Assembly: GCF_003710255.1 (NCBI RefSeq)
Contig: NZ_RHIB01000001.1
Location: 930,001-994,000 of the forward strand
DNA length: 64,000 nucleotides
Reading direction: 5' to 3'
Source: Alteribacter keqinensis
GTDB taxonomy: Bacteria > Bacillota > Bacilli > Bacillales > Salisediminibacteriaceae
Positions 36,678 to 46,291 of the stretch are shown in pieces. The notes under the pieces were generated by a model. That model made no database searches, had not been told where the DNA came from, and saw nothing but the letters and a program-made list of their open reading frames with translations. How positions within the stretch are numbered: the first letter of the stretch is position 1; each line of letters starts with the position of its first letter. The translations under genes and the position numbers were made by a program.

Positions 36678-37553
36678 GTGTGGCTATGGATTTTGTTCGG
36701 TCATCTGCTCTGTGATTTTTTGTTCCAGAGTGACAGACTGATTGATCTAAAGAGAAAAAATATCATAAAAGGGCTCCTTGCCCACAGTTTCATTCACGTT
36801 AATGTTTATGTTGTGCTCCTTATGGTCTACTGGTTTATTTATGGGGGCAGTATTTCCCTTATCCTTTTGGCAGCAGCGCTCATTGCAATTATTCACTTTT
36901 TCATAGATTACCTGAAAATCAGACTCGTTTCTCTAAATCAGGCAACGCCATATCAGGCAGGGTTATTTGTACTGGACCAGGTTTTTCACGTGATATCCAT
37001 TTTACTTGTTTTGACCCTCCTTGGTTTAGGTTCGTTTTCCTTCAGTGGAATTTATGACGGTATTGTTTTGTTTTCTGCTGGTGCTTATCCGTGGGAAACA
37101 ATGGAGAGAGTGGTTGCCCTGGGCTGTATCATTGTCATTGGAACATACGGAGCTGGATACTTTCTGGGGATTCTCTTGAAAGACTTCACACCAAAAGATG
37201 ATATTCAGAAAAATCATTACACGATAGCAAATGAAAAGACAGAAGTCAGAACAAGATTTCTGCCTAACGGGGAAAAAGAGTCTGAAATGGTTTCTGTGAA
37301 AACAGAGCAGTTGTTTAAAGATTCTTCCCAGAAAATAGGAAGGTATATCGGGATGCTTGAAAGGCTGCTTATTATTTTTCTCCTTCTTGTTCAGCTTCCT
37401 CATGGACTGGCCTTTCTGGCAGCTTTGAAGTCCCTCACCAGATTCAAGCAGTTTGATAACAAACAGTTCGCAGAGTATTATTTAATCGGAACTTTTTCAA
37501 GCTCGTTAATCGGTATTGTCCTTGGGGTAGTGGCCCTTGGGGTTTTACAATAG
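36678..37553 (+). CDS. DUF3307 integral membrane protein
   Basis: The 291-residue protein has several membrane helices and the DUF3307 signature: ILFGHLLCDFLFQSDRLIDLKR near the start, LLAHSFIHV and IIHFFIDYLKIRL. A soluble loop of about 60 residues lies in the middle and further helices at the end. The function is unknown. The GTG start at 36678 follows GGAGGGGATAGG; the longer upstream frame overlaps satD and is not needed. It is the second gene of the satD operon. Confidence 0.82.
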   Translation: MWLWILFGHLLCDFLFQSDRLIDLKRKNIIKGLLAHSFIHVNVYVVLLMVYWFIYGGSISLILLAAALIAIIHFFIDYLKIRLVSLNQATPYQAGLFVLDQVFHVISILLVLTLLGLGSFSFSGIYDGIVLFSAGAYPWETMERVVALGCIIVIGTYGAGYFLGILLKDFTPKDDIQKNHYTIANEKTEVRTRFLPNGEKESEMVSVKTEQLFKDSSQKIGRYIGMLERLLIIFLLLVQLPHGLAFLAALKSLTRFKQFDNKQFAEYYLIGTFSSSLIGIVLGVVALGVLQ

Positions 37554-37569
37554 AAGTTCATTGGTTGAG

Positions 37570-37618
37570 AAGGAGACTCAAAGGTAGAAAAGCGACCTTC
37601 TGAGTCTCCTTTCTTTTT
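37570..37618 (+). terminator. Terminator of the satD operon
   Basis: AAGGAGACTC and GAGTCTCCTT form the stem, with AGGT/ACCT inside, followed by TCTTTTTAG. Confidence 0.9.
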
Positions 37619-37679
37619 AGAAGGTTAACAGAAACCAAAACCGATCATAAAAGGTGGATGTTATGCAGTAATTCAGAAT

Positions 37680-38654
37680 TTACAGGGATACAAGAGGGGT
37701 TGCTTCCAGTATCCGTACTTTTAGTCCATTAAGGAAACCCGCTTGTTTTTCATTTAACTGAGTTGTATCCCATTTTTTGTTCAACACTCCGTAGAGCTCG
37801 CAATCCCTGAACATCATCAGGACCTCAAGGTCGTTCAGGCAGCCGGGGGGAAGAGTGCTTAACTGCTCATAACCCTTGAGAAAGTAAAATAAAAACCTTC
37901 CCGCCTCTTCGTCACGAGTCTTTTTATCAGAAATATGAAGAAGTGAATAGTAAAGTGGAATGGCCAGATCACTTGCGAGATAATGATAGCCCGCATCATC
38001 GAAGTCGAAAATGAACACTTCACGTCCGTCGAAAAAGAAATTGCCTGAATGAATATCAGAATGAATCAGTCCGTACGTCTCGGGTGTTTGAGGAATACTC
38101 CTCGTCTTTTGTACCACATGGTTCACTCGCTTCTTAATCAAACCATCGTCCGGAAGAAAGGGGGCAAACTGACTGGAAAAGGAAGATATAAGATCAGAAC
38201 GCATTGGAATTTCCGGTGGCTTTGAATATCTTTTTGTAATGTGGTGAAGCTTGCCGGTGGCTTTACCCCAGGCAGTCAGGAGGGAAGGGTTATGAAGCTC
38301 TTTTTTTATGTCTACCGAGTTTCCTTTTGCTTTTTCAAACATACATACAAAGAATGTGTTACGGTCATCTGCTATGATTTTTTCAATCATGTTGTTATGT
38401 AACGAAGGAAGGGGACCGCACACATCAGCGCTGTTGCTCTTTAAATACATCAGCCAGTGGAGTTCACTTTCAATTTCCACGGCTGTACGGTGACTGCTGT
38501 GTGTAAACCGGACGATAACCGGCAGATCTCCAAGTGAGCCTTCAAACACATAATTCTCAAAATCCCCGAGTTTCTTTTTACTGATAACACCAAACCGCGC
38601 AAGACCTTCGGACAGTATGCTTTCTGTAAAGAGCTCGTCAATGTATTTTTCCAA
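37680..38654 (-). CDS. Aminoglycoside-phosphotransferase-family kinase
   Basis: The 324-residue protein has the APH/choline-kinase catalytic loop LIHSDIHSGNFFFDG and the metal-binding IFDFDDAGYHY. Such kinases act on small molecules such as homoserine, choline, sugars or antibiotics; the context gives no substrate. The upstream lobe (VIVRFTHSSHRT) carries the ATP-binding strand. The start is TTG 38654 with GGGAGG 7 nt upstream. It is monocistronic, and resistance to aminoglycosides should not be assumed. Confidence 0.85.
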   Translation of the reverse strand: MEKYIDELFTESILSEGLARFGVISKKKLGDFENYVFEGSLGDLPVIVRFTHSSHRTAVEIESELHWLMYLKSNSADVCGPLPSLHNNMIEKIIADDRNTFFVCMFEKAKGNSVDIKKELHNPSLLTAWGKATGKLHHITKRYSKPPEIPMRSDLISSFSSQFAPFLPDDGLIKKRVNHVVQKTRSIPQTPETYGLIHSDIHSGNFFFDGREVFIFDFDDAGYHYLASDLAIPLYYSLLHISDKKTRDEEAGRFLFYFLKGYEQLSTLPPGCLNDLEVLMMFRDCELYGVLNKKWDTTQLNEKQAGFLNGLKVRILEATPLVSL

Positions 38655-38756
38655 TTGATTTCCTCCCTCGTTCCTGTTTGCTGTATTATAACTGAGACTG
38701 GAAAAACTTTAAAGGTATTTTTAATTTACATAATAAAATTATGGTAACTAATAATT

Positions 38757-38795
38757 AAAAACCGGCACCCTCTGAGAGAGGAGTGCCGGTTATTT
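38757..38795 (-). terminator. Terminator after the YkpA gene
   Basis: On the minus strand ACCGGCACTCC pairs with GGGTGCCGGT and is followed by TTTTTAAT. Confidence 0.88.
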
Positions 38796-38801
38796 ACAAG
38801 C

Positions 38802-40400
38802 TTATTTTTTTGCTGCCTGAAGTTCCACGTATTCATCGTAAGTGATTTCTTTATCAAATACGCCTTCTTCTTTGATTTCAATAACGCGGTTGGCAATAGA
38901 CTGGTTAAACTGGTGGTCATGGGATGTGAAGATCATGGCACCTTTGAAATTAATCAGCCCGTTATTGAGTGCTGTAATGGACTCAAGGTCAAGGTGGTTC
39001 GTAGGATCGTCAAGTAGAAGAACGTTGGATCCTGAAAGCATCATCTTTGAAAGCATACAACGTACTTTTTCTCCTCCGGATAATACACTTGCTTTTTTCT
39101 TTGCTTCCTCACCGGAGAAGAGCATACGGCCCAGGAAGCCTCGAATAAACGTTTCGGTCTGATCTTCCGGGGAATACTGGCGCAGCCAGTCAACCAGGTT
39201 CATTTCGTTTCCTTCAAAGTACTTGGAGTTATCCCGAGGGAAGTAAGCCTGGCTTGTTGTAATGCCCCATTTATATTCACCGCTGTCAGGCTCCATTTCA
39301 CCCATGAGAATCTTCATCAGGGTTGTATTGGCAATTTCATTATCACCTACAAGAGCAATTTTATCTTCACGGTTCATAATGAAGCTTACATTGTTGAGTA
39401 CTTTAACTCCGTCAATGGTTTTTGTAAGTCCTTTTACCTGGAGGACGTCGTTACCGATTTCGCGCTCAGGCTTAAACGCCACATAAGGATACTTACGTGA
39501 AGAAGGTTTAATGTCATCAAGTTCGATTTTATCAAGTAGCTTCTTACGGGAAGTTGCCTGCTTCGATTTCGAAGCATTGGCACTGAAGCGTGCGATAAAG
39601 TTCTGAAGTTCTTTGACTTTTTCTTCTTTCTTTTTGTTCTGATCCTGCTGCATTTTAAGGGCAAGCTGACTGGATTCGTACCAGAAATCATAGTTGCCTA
39701 CATAAATCTGGAGCTTTCCAAAGTCAAGGTCAGCGATGTGCGTACAGACCTTATTAAGGAAGTGACGGTCGTGGGACACAACGATGACGGTGTTATCAAA
39801 GTTAATCAGGAATTCCTCAAGCCACTTAATGGCTTTAATGTCCAGGTGGTTTGTAGGCTCATCCAAAAGAAGGACATCAGGGTTGCCGAAAAGAGCCTGT
39901 GCAAGAAGGACTTTTACTTTTTCTCCACCAGTAAGGTCAGCCATTTGCTTTTGGTGCAATTCTTCACCGATTCCAAGACCGCTCAATAATACTGCAGCGT
40001 CAGACTCGGCTTCCCAACCGTTAAGTTCTGCAAATTCTCCTTCGAGCTCGGCTGCTTTCATGCCGTCTTCATCAGAGAAGTCTTCTTTCATATAGATAGC
40101 GTCTTTTTCTTTCATAACTTCATGAAGTCTCGCGTGGCCCATAATAACCACGTCAAGCACGGTGAACTCTTCATATTCAAAGTGATTCTGCTTCAGTACC
40201 GCCATCCGGTGATTCGGCGGCAGGCTTACGTCACCTGTCTGTGCTTCAAGCTCTCCGGAAAGTATTTTAAGAAATGTCGATTTACCGGCACCGTTGGCAC
40301 CAATTAGGCCGTAGCAGTTCCCGGGTGTGAATTTAATATTTACATCTTCAAAAAGCTTGCGATCACCAAATCGCAAACTAACGTTTGATACATTAATCAT
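38802..40400 (-). CDS. ykpA: ABC-F family ATPase, YkpA-like
   Basis: The 532-residue protein is nearly collinear with B. subtilis YkpA. It has two ATPase domains and no membrane part, as in ribosome-associated ABC-F proteins. The first domain is standard: GANGAGKST, a signature of the LTGGEKVKVLLAQ type and LLLDEPTNHLD. The second has a degenerate P-loop, GDNEIANTT, without the usual Lys, and its Walker B reads LLLDD (Asp464-Asp465), where Asp replaces the catalytic Glu. Its signature LSGGEKVRCMLSK is intact. It may act on the ribosome as a translation factor. It is monocistronic. Confidence 0.93.
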   Translation of the reverse strand: MINVSNVSLRFGDRKLFEDVNIKFTPGNCYGLIGANGAGKSTFLKILSGELEAQTGDVSLPPNHRMAVLKQNHFEYEEFTVLDVVIMGHARLHEVMKEKDAIYMKEDFSDEDGMKAAELEGEFAELNGWEAESDAAVLLSGLGIGEELHQKQMADLTGGEKVKVLLAQALFGNPDVLLLDEPTNHLDIKAIKWLEEFLINFDNTVIVVSHDRHFLNKVCTHIADLDFGKLQIYVGNYDFWYESSQLALKMQQDQNKKKEEKVKELQNFIARFSANASKSKQATSRKKLLDKIELDDIKPSSRKYPYVAFKPEREIGNDVLQVKGLTKTIDGVKVLNNVSFIMNREDKIALVGDNEIANTTLMKILMGEMEPDSGEYKWGITTSQAYFPRDNSKYFEGNEMNLVDWLRQYSPEDQTETFIRGFLGRMLFSGEEAKKKASVLSGGEKVRCMLSKMMLSGSNVLLLDDPTNHLDLESITALNNGLINFKGAMIFTSHDHQFNQSIANRVIEIKEEGVFDKEITYDEYVELQAAKK

Positions 40401-40629
40401 TTTTCCTCATCCTTTTACAATACAAAGTCTAGAAAAGTATAACATTTTCACTGGCGAAAAGCGATTAAGGTATAAAAAAACATTCATTCTTATTTTCAAT
40501 GAACGCAATTTGAAGTAATATGGATGACAAAGAAACAGCAATAATGCAAAGAATGTGTTAAAATTGACAAAGTACAGCAAGGTTAAGCGTTTTCATTCTA
40601 CATAAACATACGACAAGGGGTCATTCAGC

Positions 40630-41586
40630 ATGATTTCAAATCATCCTATACATAAGCAGTACTCTCCTTATATAACATTGCAGAAGGAAGAATGGGCATC
40701 TTTGAGTCCAGGCTCTGTACAGCCTCTTTCTGCAAAAGAAATAGAAGCGCTTCAGGGAATAAATGAAAACATCTCACTCGACGAAGTATCGAGTGTCTAT
40801 CTTCCTCTGTCGAGGTTAATCAACCTTTATACAACGGCTTCGCAGGATCTGCATTCCGTTACCAATCTGTTTCTCCATAAAAAGACAAATAAAGTCCCGT
40901 ACGTCATAGGTATGGCGGGCAGTGTGGCTGTTGGAAAAAGCACAACGGCAAGACTAATACAGGCCCTTTTGTCCCGGTGGCCAAACCACCCGAAAGTGGA
41001 ACTGATTACAACTGATGGTTTTCTTCACCCAAACCGTGTCCTGGAAGAACGGGGAATAATGAACCGAAAAGGGTTCCCTGAAAGTTATGACACCGCAAAA
41101 CTGATAAACTTCCTTGCAGATTTAAAATCAGGGAAAGAAGAAGTGAGTGCACCTGTTTATTCCCACCTTGTCTACGATATCGTAGAAGGTGAGAAACAGA
41201 CTGTCACCCAGCCGGATATCGTTATTGTGGAAGGGATTAATGTGTTACAGGTAGCCAATGACGGAAGGGAAATTCCTGAAGTATTCGTATCGGATTTCTT
41301 CGATTTCTCCATTTATGTTGATGCTCTTGAAGAAGATATTTTTAACTGGTATATCGAACGGTTTAAAACCCTTAGAAACACCGCTTTTCAGAACCCTCAA
41401 TCCTATTTCAAAAGATACGCCGGTCTTAGTGATGAGGAAGCCACCGCAATCGCGACGAAAATCTGGAAAGATATTAACGAGGTCAATTTATACAACAACA
41501 TTCTCCCTACGAAACACAGAGCCGATCTTATTTTAAGAAAAGGCAAACATCATTCTGTGGAACACATTCATTTAAGAAAGATTTAA
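40630..41586 (+). CDS. coaA: Pantothenate kinase, type I
   Basis: The 318-residue enzyme phosphorylates pantothenate, the first step of CoA synthesis, and is inhibited by CoA. Signs are the P-loop [27 protein letters not shown], the family block RKGFPESYD and [20 protein letters not shown]. It is about the usual length of E. coli CoaA. The ATG follows AAGGGG. It is monocistronic, and many bacilli also carry the type III enzyme CoaX, which is not in this window. Confidence 0.96.
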   Translation: MISNHPIHKQYSPYITLQKEEWASLSPGSVQPLSAKEIEALQGINENISLDEVSSVYLPLSRLINLYTTASQDLHSVTNLFLHKKTNKVPYVIGMAGSVAVGKSTTARLIQALLSRWPNHPKVELITTDGFLHPNRVLEERGIMNRKGFPESYDTAKLINFLADLKSGKEEVSAPVYSHLVYDIVEGEKQTVTQPDIVIVEGINVLQVANDGREIPEVFVSDFFDFSIYVDALEEDIFNWYIERFKTLRNTAFQNPQSYFKRYAGLSDEEATAIATKIWKDINEVNLYNNILPTKHRADLILRKGKHHSVEHIHLRKI

Positions 41587-41613
41587 GTGTGATTATTTAC
41601 CATTTTCATATGT

Positions 41614-41663
41614 GAGGCTGATTCCAGTGACTAAATGCATTGTGGATCAGCCTCTTTGGGTTT
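41614..41663 (+). terminator. Terminator after coaA
   Basis: GAGGCTGAT pairs with ATCAGCCTC across a long loop, followed by TTTGGGTTT. Confidence 0.7.
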
Positions 41664-41763
41664 AATTGTGAAAAACAGGGTATTTATTAACTAATCAAAC
41701 AGTCATACTTCATTACCTTCATTATCAATGATTAGCGCTTAATAGATTATAGGAGGGATTGGC

Positions 41764-42096
41764 TTGGATAAAGAAAAAGTGGAAAACCTTAAAACGACAC
41801 TGGAAGTGGTGTGCGGGAAATGGAAAGGAATCATTCTGCTTGAACTTGTCGGCCGCACACTCAGGTTCAATGAGCTGAAAACAGAACTTCACGAAGCATC
41901 TCATCAAACACTTATTAAACAGCTAAAAGAACTCGAAGCAGATGGTCTCATTGAGCGCAAAGCCTATCCGGTCGTACCGCCTAAGGTGGAATATTCCCTT
42001 ACTCCATATGGAAGAGAGCTGGAGTCGATGCTTGAAGATATGGTGGAATGGGGAATGCGGCACCGTTCCGGGGAAAAACAAAAAGAATATTCGTAA
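41764..42096 (+). CDS. HxlR-family winged-helix regulator
   Basis: The 110-residue protein shows the HxlR block: CGKWKGIILLEL, LRFNELKTEL, SHQTLIKQLKELEADGLIERK and PPKVEYSLTPYGREL. Members respond to aldehydes, thiols or other reactive compounds and act as dimers. There is no conserved Cys at the N-terminus except in VVCGKW, which is the usual position for a redox Cys in HypR-type members, so redox sensing is possible. The TTG start at 41764 follows GGAGGG. It is monocistronic with no partner gene, so the target is unknown. Confidence 0.9.
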   Translation: MDKEKVENLKTTLEVVCGKWKGIILLELVGRTLRFNELKTELHEASHQTLIKQLKELEADGLIERKAYPVVPPKVEYSLTPYGRELESMLEDMVEWGMRHRSGEKQKEYS

Positions 42097-42138
42097 AAAA
42101 GAGGTGTGATTCAACTGTTGAATCACACCTCTTTTTTA
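42095..42138 (+). terminator. Terminator after the HxlR gene
   Basis: AAAAAAGAGGTGTGATTCAA is followed by CTG and its exact complement, ending in T residues. It is a very strong hairpin. Confidence 0.95.
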
Positions 42139-42292
42139 TTTGAAGGCCACTTTGAAATAGAATTGAATTCAACTGCGATGAGCTGTGCTGTAAAATTCCC
42201 AGGAACAGTATAACCAAGCAAAAAAAGACCGGATGTGCCCTATGGTGCAAATTTAATTATCATGGTGTTTTTTCGTGAAAATTGCTGCTTTA

Positions 42293-42540
42293 ACTTAATA
42301 AAGATAATGGAGTCTGAGTGCCTGAGACTCCTGTGGCGGTGAGGGCCAGAAAAGACCCCGCAGGACGCAGTCTGAGAAGGCATGCCGGCCCGCCACACGA
42401 AAGTAGCGGATGAAATATACGCAGACTCCTGCGGGATGTAAAGCAAAGGTGAGACCCCGCAGTGCGTAGCACGCGGAGGGTAACCCGCTTCCCGCGGAAA
42501 GCGAAGTATATTTCAGGAGCGATTTATTTGCACCGCATAT
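42293..42540. repeat. GC-rich dispersed repeat (Bacillaceae intergenic type)
   Basis: The unit contains GAGACTCCTGTGG, GACCCCGCAGGACGCA, GCCGGCCCGCCACACG, GACTCCTGCGGGA, GAGACCCCGCAGTGCG and CCCGCGGAAAGCGAAG. These blocks are typical of short non-coding repeats in this family of bacteria, and imperfect inverted pairs (CTGCGGG / CCCGCAG) give a folded structure. The remaining gap 42541-43019 holds no gene that I can support; its open frames lack ribosome sites. Confidence 0.6.
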
Positions 42541-43019
42541 TTTTTATGTTCGGGTTCTCGTTGACTAAAACACTTATGTCCCAGTCTCTGCACGTTTACA
42601 TGACGGATGAGTTTCGAGTCGCTTAGACGAAGAAAACTGCGAAGCATTAAAGGCAGCGAAAACCTGGTCCCTATACTAGTTACCGCGCAGGAGGTATAAG
42701 CCTAAAGTCTGATACAAAAGAAAAACAAATAAAGCGGGGTTAAATTTGGCACAAATTAAATACAAATTTAAACTTTGTGAATTAAGACAATTACAATACA
42801 AATAATAAAACCCGCATGAATGGATGGTCCACTCAATGACTCGGAGTCCATTCCGGGTTGAAGCTATATCAGAAAAACATGTTTTATTCTTTATAAAGAA
42901 CGGAATTATTTCAGTAAAGCAATTCCGGGGTCTTTGCATAACTAAATTGATAGAGACAACCGGCCGTGTTCCTGAATAAGATGTAGGTAAAGAGTGCAGG
43001 CGGCTGGAGGGATGTACAT

Positions 43020-44144
43020 TTGAGCAGGTATCTTGACTATATGAATAGGAATGCTCAGCAGCAGGAAGGGGAAGTTATACAACTCATTAAGGCGGAATCT
43101 CCTACCTATAAAAAAAATCTTGTAGACAAATGTGGAAGTTTATTAATGAAGCTCTTCGAGAATCATTTTATGACAAAGAGCAGATTGTACCCGCAAGAAC
43201 ATCGCGGAGATCACTTCCGTGTAAATATCGGAACAGGCTGGAAACGCATTTTGATCCTTGTGCATTTTGATACAGTTTGGGATGAAGGGCGTCTTACTAC
43301 GTACAAGAAAGATGGCAGACTTTACGGACCTGGAGCAATTGATATGAAAGGTGGTATTATCCAGGCAATGTGGGCTGTAAAAGCTCTTTTTGAACTCGGT
43401 GGTATGGATGATAAGGAAATCGTATTTTTGTGTACGTCCGACGAAGAAGTTGGAAGTCAGACTTCAAGAAATATTATTGAACGAGAAGCGAGACTGAGTG
43501 ATGCTGTTCTTGTAATGGAACCTCCGGTATCCGGGTCGGGTGCTATTAAAACGTCCCGGAGTGGAGTGGGGTTTTACGAATACAGTATTCTCGGAAAGAG
43601 TTCCCATGCGGGCAGTAATCATCATGAGGGCAGAAGTGCAATAAAAGAGCTGGCACACCAGGTTCTCTATCTGGAGTCTCTAACGGACTATATGAAAGGA
43701 ACTACAGTGAATGTCGGGGTTGTTAATGGCGGCACCAGGTTAAATGTTGTGCCTGAATTTTCCAGGGCGCATATTGATTTCAGGGTGAAAACCAGTGAAG
43801 AGGCAGGCAGGATTATGTCAATTGCAGGGTTCCCGACTCCGGTATTGGACGGGACATCGATTTTTGTTACCGGAGGCTTAAACCGGCCGCCTATGGAACG
43901 TAATGAAAAAGGGGTATTATTATTTGAAAAAGTGAAAGCTGCAGGAAAGAAAGTCGGTCTGGAAATAGAGGAGGCACATGCAGGTGGAGGCAGTGATGGA
44001 AATTTCACGGCTGCTCTCGGGATTCCGACCATTGACGGGCTGGGGAGTGTGGGGGATGGTGCCCATGCTGAACACGAACATCTTCTATTAAAGGAGCTTC
44101 CTGTAAGAACTGCAATGCTCGCTCATTTTATAGAAGACTTATAA
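43020..44144 (+). CDS. M20-family metallopeptidase (CPG2/ArgE-like)
   Basis: The 374-residue enzyme has the full set of dinuclear zinc ligands: HFDTVW, GAIDMKGG (the bridging Asp), TSDEEVGS (catalytic Glu and ligand), VMEPP and GDGAHAEHE. The lid-domain sequence SSHAGSNHHEGRSAIKEL follows the catalytic half. It most resembles the glutamate-carboxypeptidase group, acting on short peptides or N-acyl amino acids. The start is TTG 43020 with GGAGGG 8 nt upstream. It is monocistronic. Confidence 0.88.
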   Translation: MSRYLDYMNRNAQQQEGEVIQLIKAESPTYKKNLVDKCGSLLMKLFENHFMTKSRLYPQEHRGDHFRVNIGTGWKRILILVHFDTVWDEGRLTTYKKDGRLYGPGAIDMKGGIIQAMWAVKALFELGGMDDKEIVFLCTSDEEVGSQTSRNIIEREARLSDAVLVMEPPVSGSGAIKTSRSGVGFYEYSILGKSSHAGSNHHEGRSAIKELAHQVLYLESLTDYMKGTTVNVGVVNGGTRLNVVPEFSRAHIDFRVKTSEEAGRIMSIAGFPTPVLDGTSIFVTGGLNRPPMERNEKGVLLFEKVKAAGKKVGLEIEEAHAGGGSDGNFTAALGIPTIDGLGSVGDGAHAEHEHLLLKELPVRTAMLAHFIEDL

Positions 44145-44190
44145 AGGCTGTTTCAAAAGGCATATTATCCCTCTGAAACAGCCTTTTATT
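44143..44190 (+). terminator. Terminator after the M20 peptidase gene
   Basis: AAAGGCTGTTTCA pairs with TGAAACAGCCTTT, followed by TATTT. Confidence 0.88.
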
Positions 44191-44300
44191 TACTGTTTTA
44201 TGAAAACGTTAAGAATGTTTTTATAGAAAGTGTTGATGGGAGCGCATTGGGCGGAATTCAACACCTGTGTTTAAAGGAGGCTTTGATAAGCAGCCTTTAA

Positions 44301-46115
44301 TCACGTGTAACTTTTTTCTACTTCATCCACGAGGCTTCCTACATAAGATACAGCTTCACGGATCGCGGCCGGGTTTGACAGGTCTGCTCCGGCGTGGGAA
44401 AGAAGTTCGAGAGGTTTCATCGTACCTCCTGACTTTAACACGTGAAGCCACCTCTCAACTGCCGGCTGTCCCTCATCTTTAATCATTTTTGCGACAAGGG
44501 TGGAAGCGGTAAGACCGGCTGAATACGTGTAAGGGTACAAGCCCATATAGTAGTGCGGCTGCCTCATCCAAGTAAGTGCGTCCCTATCATCAAAACTCAC
44601 TGTATCACCCCAGAACCCTTTCAATACGTCCAGTTTAACTGCTGATAGTGAATCTGCAGTCAGTGCCTCGTTGTTTTCGGCCATCGTATAAACCCGTCTC
44701 TGAAATTCACCTTCCAGAAGGTGGGTGACAAAATTGTGGTAATACGTACCGAGAAGCTGGAGGATAACCCAGCGCTTCATTTGAGCCTCAGAAGACTTTT
44801 TAATCAGGTGATCGGCTAGAAGGAGTTCATTAAGGGTGGATGGAGCTTCAACGAAATATGTCGAAGGCCGCACATTTGAGATTTGCTGATATTTGTTGGC
44901 CAGGTAGAAGTGGCCTGCATGACCGAGCTCGTGTGTAAGGATAAACGTTCCCCTCATCATGTCAGTCCAAGTCAGAAGGATGTAGGGATGGGAGGCATAA
45001 GGACTGGAGCAGAATGCTCCTGTCATTTTGCCGTCATTTTCAGCTTTGTCCACCCACCGGTCATTCAGCCCTTGTTTCATAATGTCCATATACTCCGGAC
45101 CCATAACTTCCAATGATTCCAGGATCATTTTACAGGCTTCATCATACGTCACCTCCGGGTTGAAGGAGGGCTCGAGAGGCGCTTTTAAATCACAGAACCT
45201 GATTTCGTCAAGATCTGACTGCTGCTTTTTCAATTTCATTAGCCGCTGCATGTGCGGGGCAAGTTCTTTATAAATGATGTTCAGCTGATTTTCGTACATC
45301 TCAACAGAAACTTCCTGGGGATGCAAAAGCATCTCAGTGACGGAATTGTAACCGCGGATCTTTGAAAGCGTGACCTGCTTGGTCACTTCTTTTGCATAAC
45401 CTGCGGCGTATGTATTTTTGTATTTTTGCAACCCATTTGTAAAAGATTCGTAAGCGTTTCTGCGGGTTACAGGATCAGCACTCAGCTCAAACCGGTCTTC
45501 GTATGATGCGAAAGTTAAGGGTTGTTCCTCGTTGTTTCCATCCAGGAATGTGTCAAATGACATATCGCTCGACTTGCTCTGAGAATAGATCGCATACGGG
45601 GCTGCATGCAGGGCAGACAAAGATGCTAATACTTTTTCTGTTTCAGGTGAGAGGGTGTGCTCTTTGCGGTCTTCAAGATCCATGAGGTTCTTTTTGTAAA
45701 CAAGGAGATCCGGTTCTTCATTAAGATATTCTCCGATTTTTCCGTCGGGAAATTGAAGGACCTCTGAATCGATAAAGCTGAGAGAGGCGTCAAATCCAGC
45801 TAATATATCAGACACTTTTGCGTAATTTCCCTGATTAACCGGGTCTGAACCGTCTTCTGCCAGCTTCAGGCTTGCGTATGTTGCTGCTTTGTACGCTCTC
45901 TCGATAAACGCATCTCTTGCTTGAAGACACATTAAAAGTGTTTTTGCACTGTGGTTCAGGCGTCCTGAAAATCGGGTGACTTCGGAAATGTCACTATTCA
46001 ATCTGTGCAGTTCTTCTTTCCACGTTTTTTCACTGGAAAAAAGGTCTGATAAGTCCCATGTCTGGCTTTCCGGAACACTCTTTCTGGTCCTTTTTTGTCC
46101 TTTTACTGCTTCCAT
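44301..46115 (-). CDS. pepF: M3-family oligoendopeptidase F
   Basis: The 604-residue cytosolic zinc peptidase cleaves short peptides. The zinc site is HELGH (His395-Glu396-His399) in ILTHELGHAGHFY, with the third ligand in the downstream helix APSTLNELLLADHL. The length matches PepF. The C-terminal part has PYTYSAGLTAS, shared with the family. The start follows AGGAGG at 8 nt. It is monocistronic, divergent from ytvA. A weak stem (AGGCTGCT...AAAGCCT) at 44274-44300 may end its transcript. A second M3 peptidase, of different length, is at 52429-54120. Confidence 0.95.
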   Translation of the reverse strand: MEAVKGQKRTRKSVPESQTWDLSDLFSSEKTWKEELHRLNSDISEVTRFSGRLNHSAKTLLMCLQARDAFIERAYKAATYASLKLAEDGSDPVNQGNYAKVSDILAGFDASLSFIDSEVLQFPDGKIGEYLNEEPDLLVYKKNLMDLEDRKEHTLSPETEKVLASLSALHAAPYAIYSQSKSSDMSFDTFLDGNNEEQPLTFASYEDRFELSADPVTRRNAYESFTNGLQKYKNTYAAGYAKEVTKQVTLSKIRGYNSVTEMLLHPQEVSVEMYENQLNIIYKELAPHMQRLMKLKKQQSDLDEIRFCDLKAPLEPSFNPEVTYDEACKMILESLEVMGPEYMDIMKQGLNDRWVDKAENDGKMTGAFCSSPYASHPYILLTWTDMMRGTFILTHELGHAGHFYLANKYQQISNVRPSTYFVEAPSTLNELLLADHLIKKSSEAQMKRWVILQLLGTYYHNFVTHLLEGEFQRRVYTMAENNEALTADSLSAVKLDVLKGFWGDTVSFDDRDALTWMRQPHYYMGLYPYTYSAGLTASTLVAKMIKDEGQPAVERWLHVLKSGGTMKPLELLSHAGADLSNPAAIREAVSYVGSLVDEVEKSYT

Positions 46116-46291
46116 TTTTTGTTCCTCCTGTCGATTGCGGTGATTGATTTAATTATACACAAGTCACCGGGGGTTTGTACGATTATTCAGAATAATGATT
46201 CTATTATAATGGAAAAGTTGAAATACAGCCGGATTCATTTTATGATAGAAAAAGTTATCATATGAAAAGATGGATATTGGAGGATAAGTAC

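Noticed and set aside
37680-38654. Antibiotic-resistance gene
   Set aside because: The APH fold is shared by many metabolic kinases, and the context shows no resistance island or mobile element.
42676-42939. Minus-strand open frame of 87 codons in the gap before the M20 gene
   Set aside because: It has no ribosome site, is Cys- and aromatic-rich, and lies in a repeat-bearing gap.
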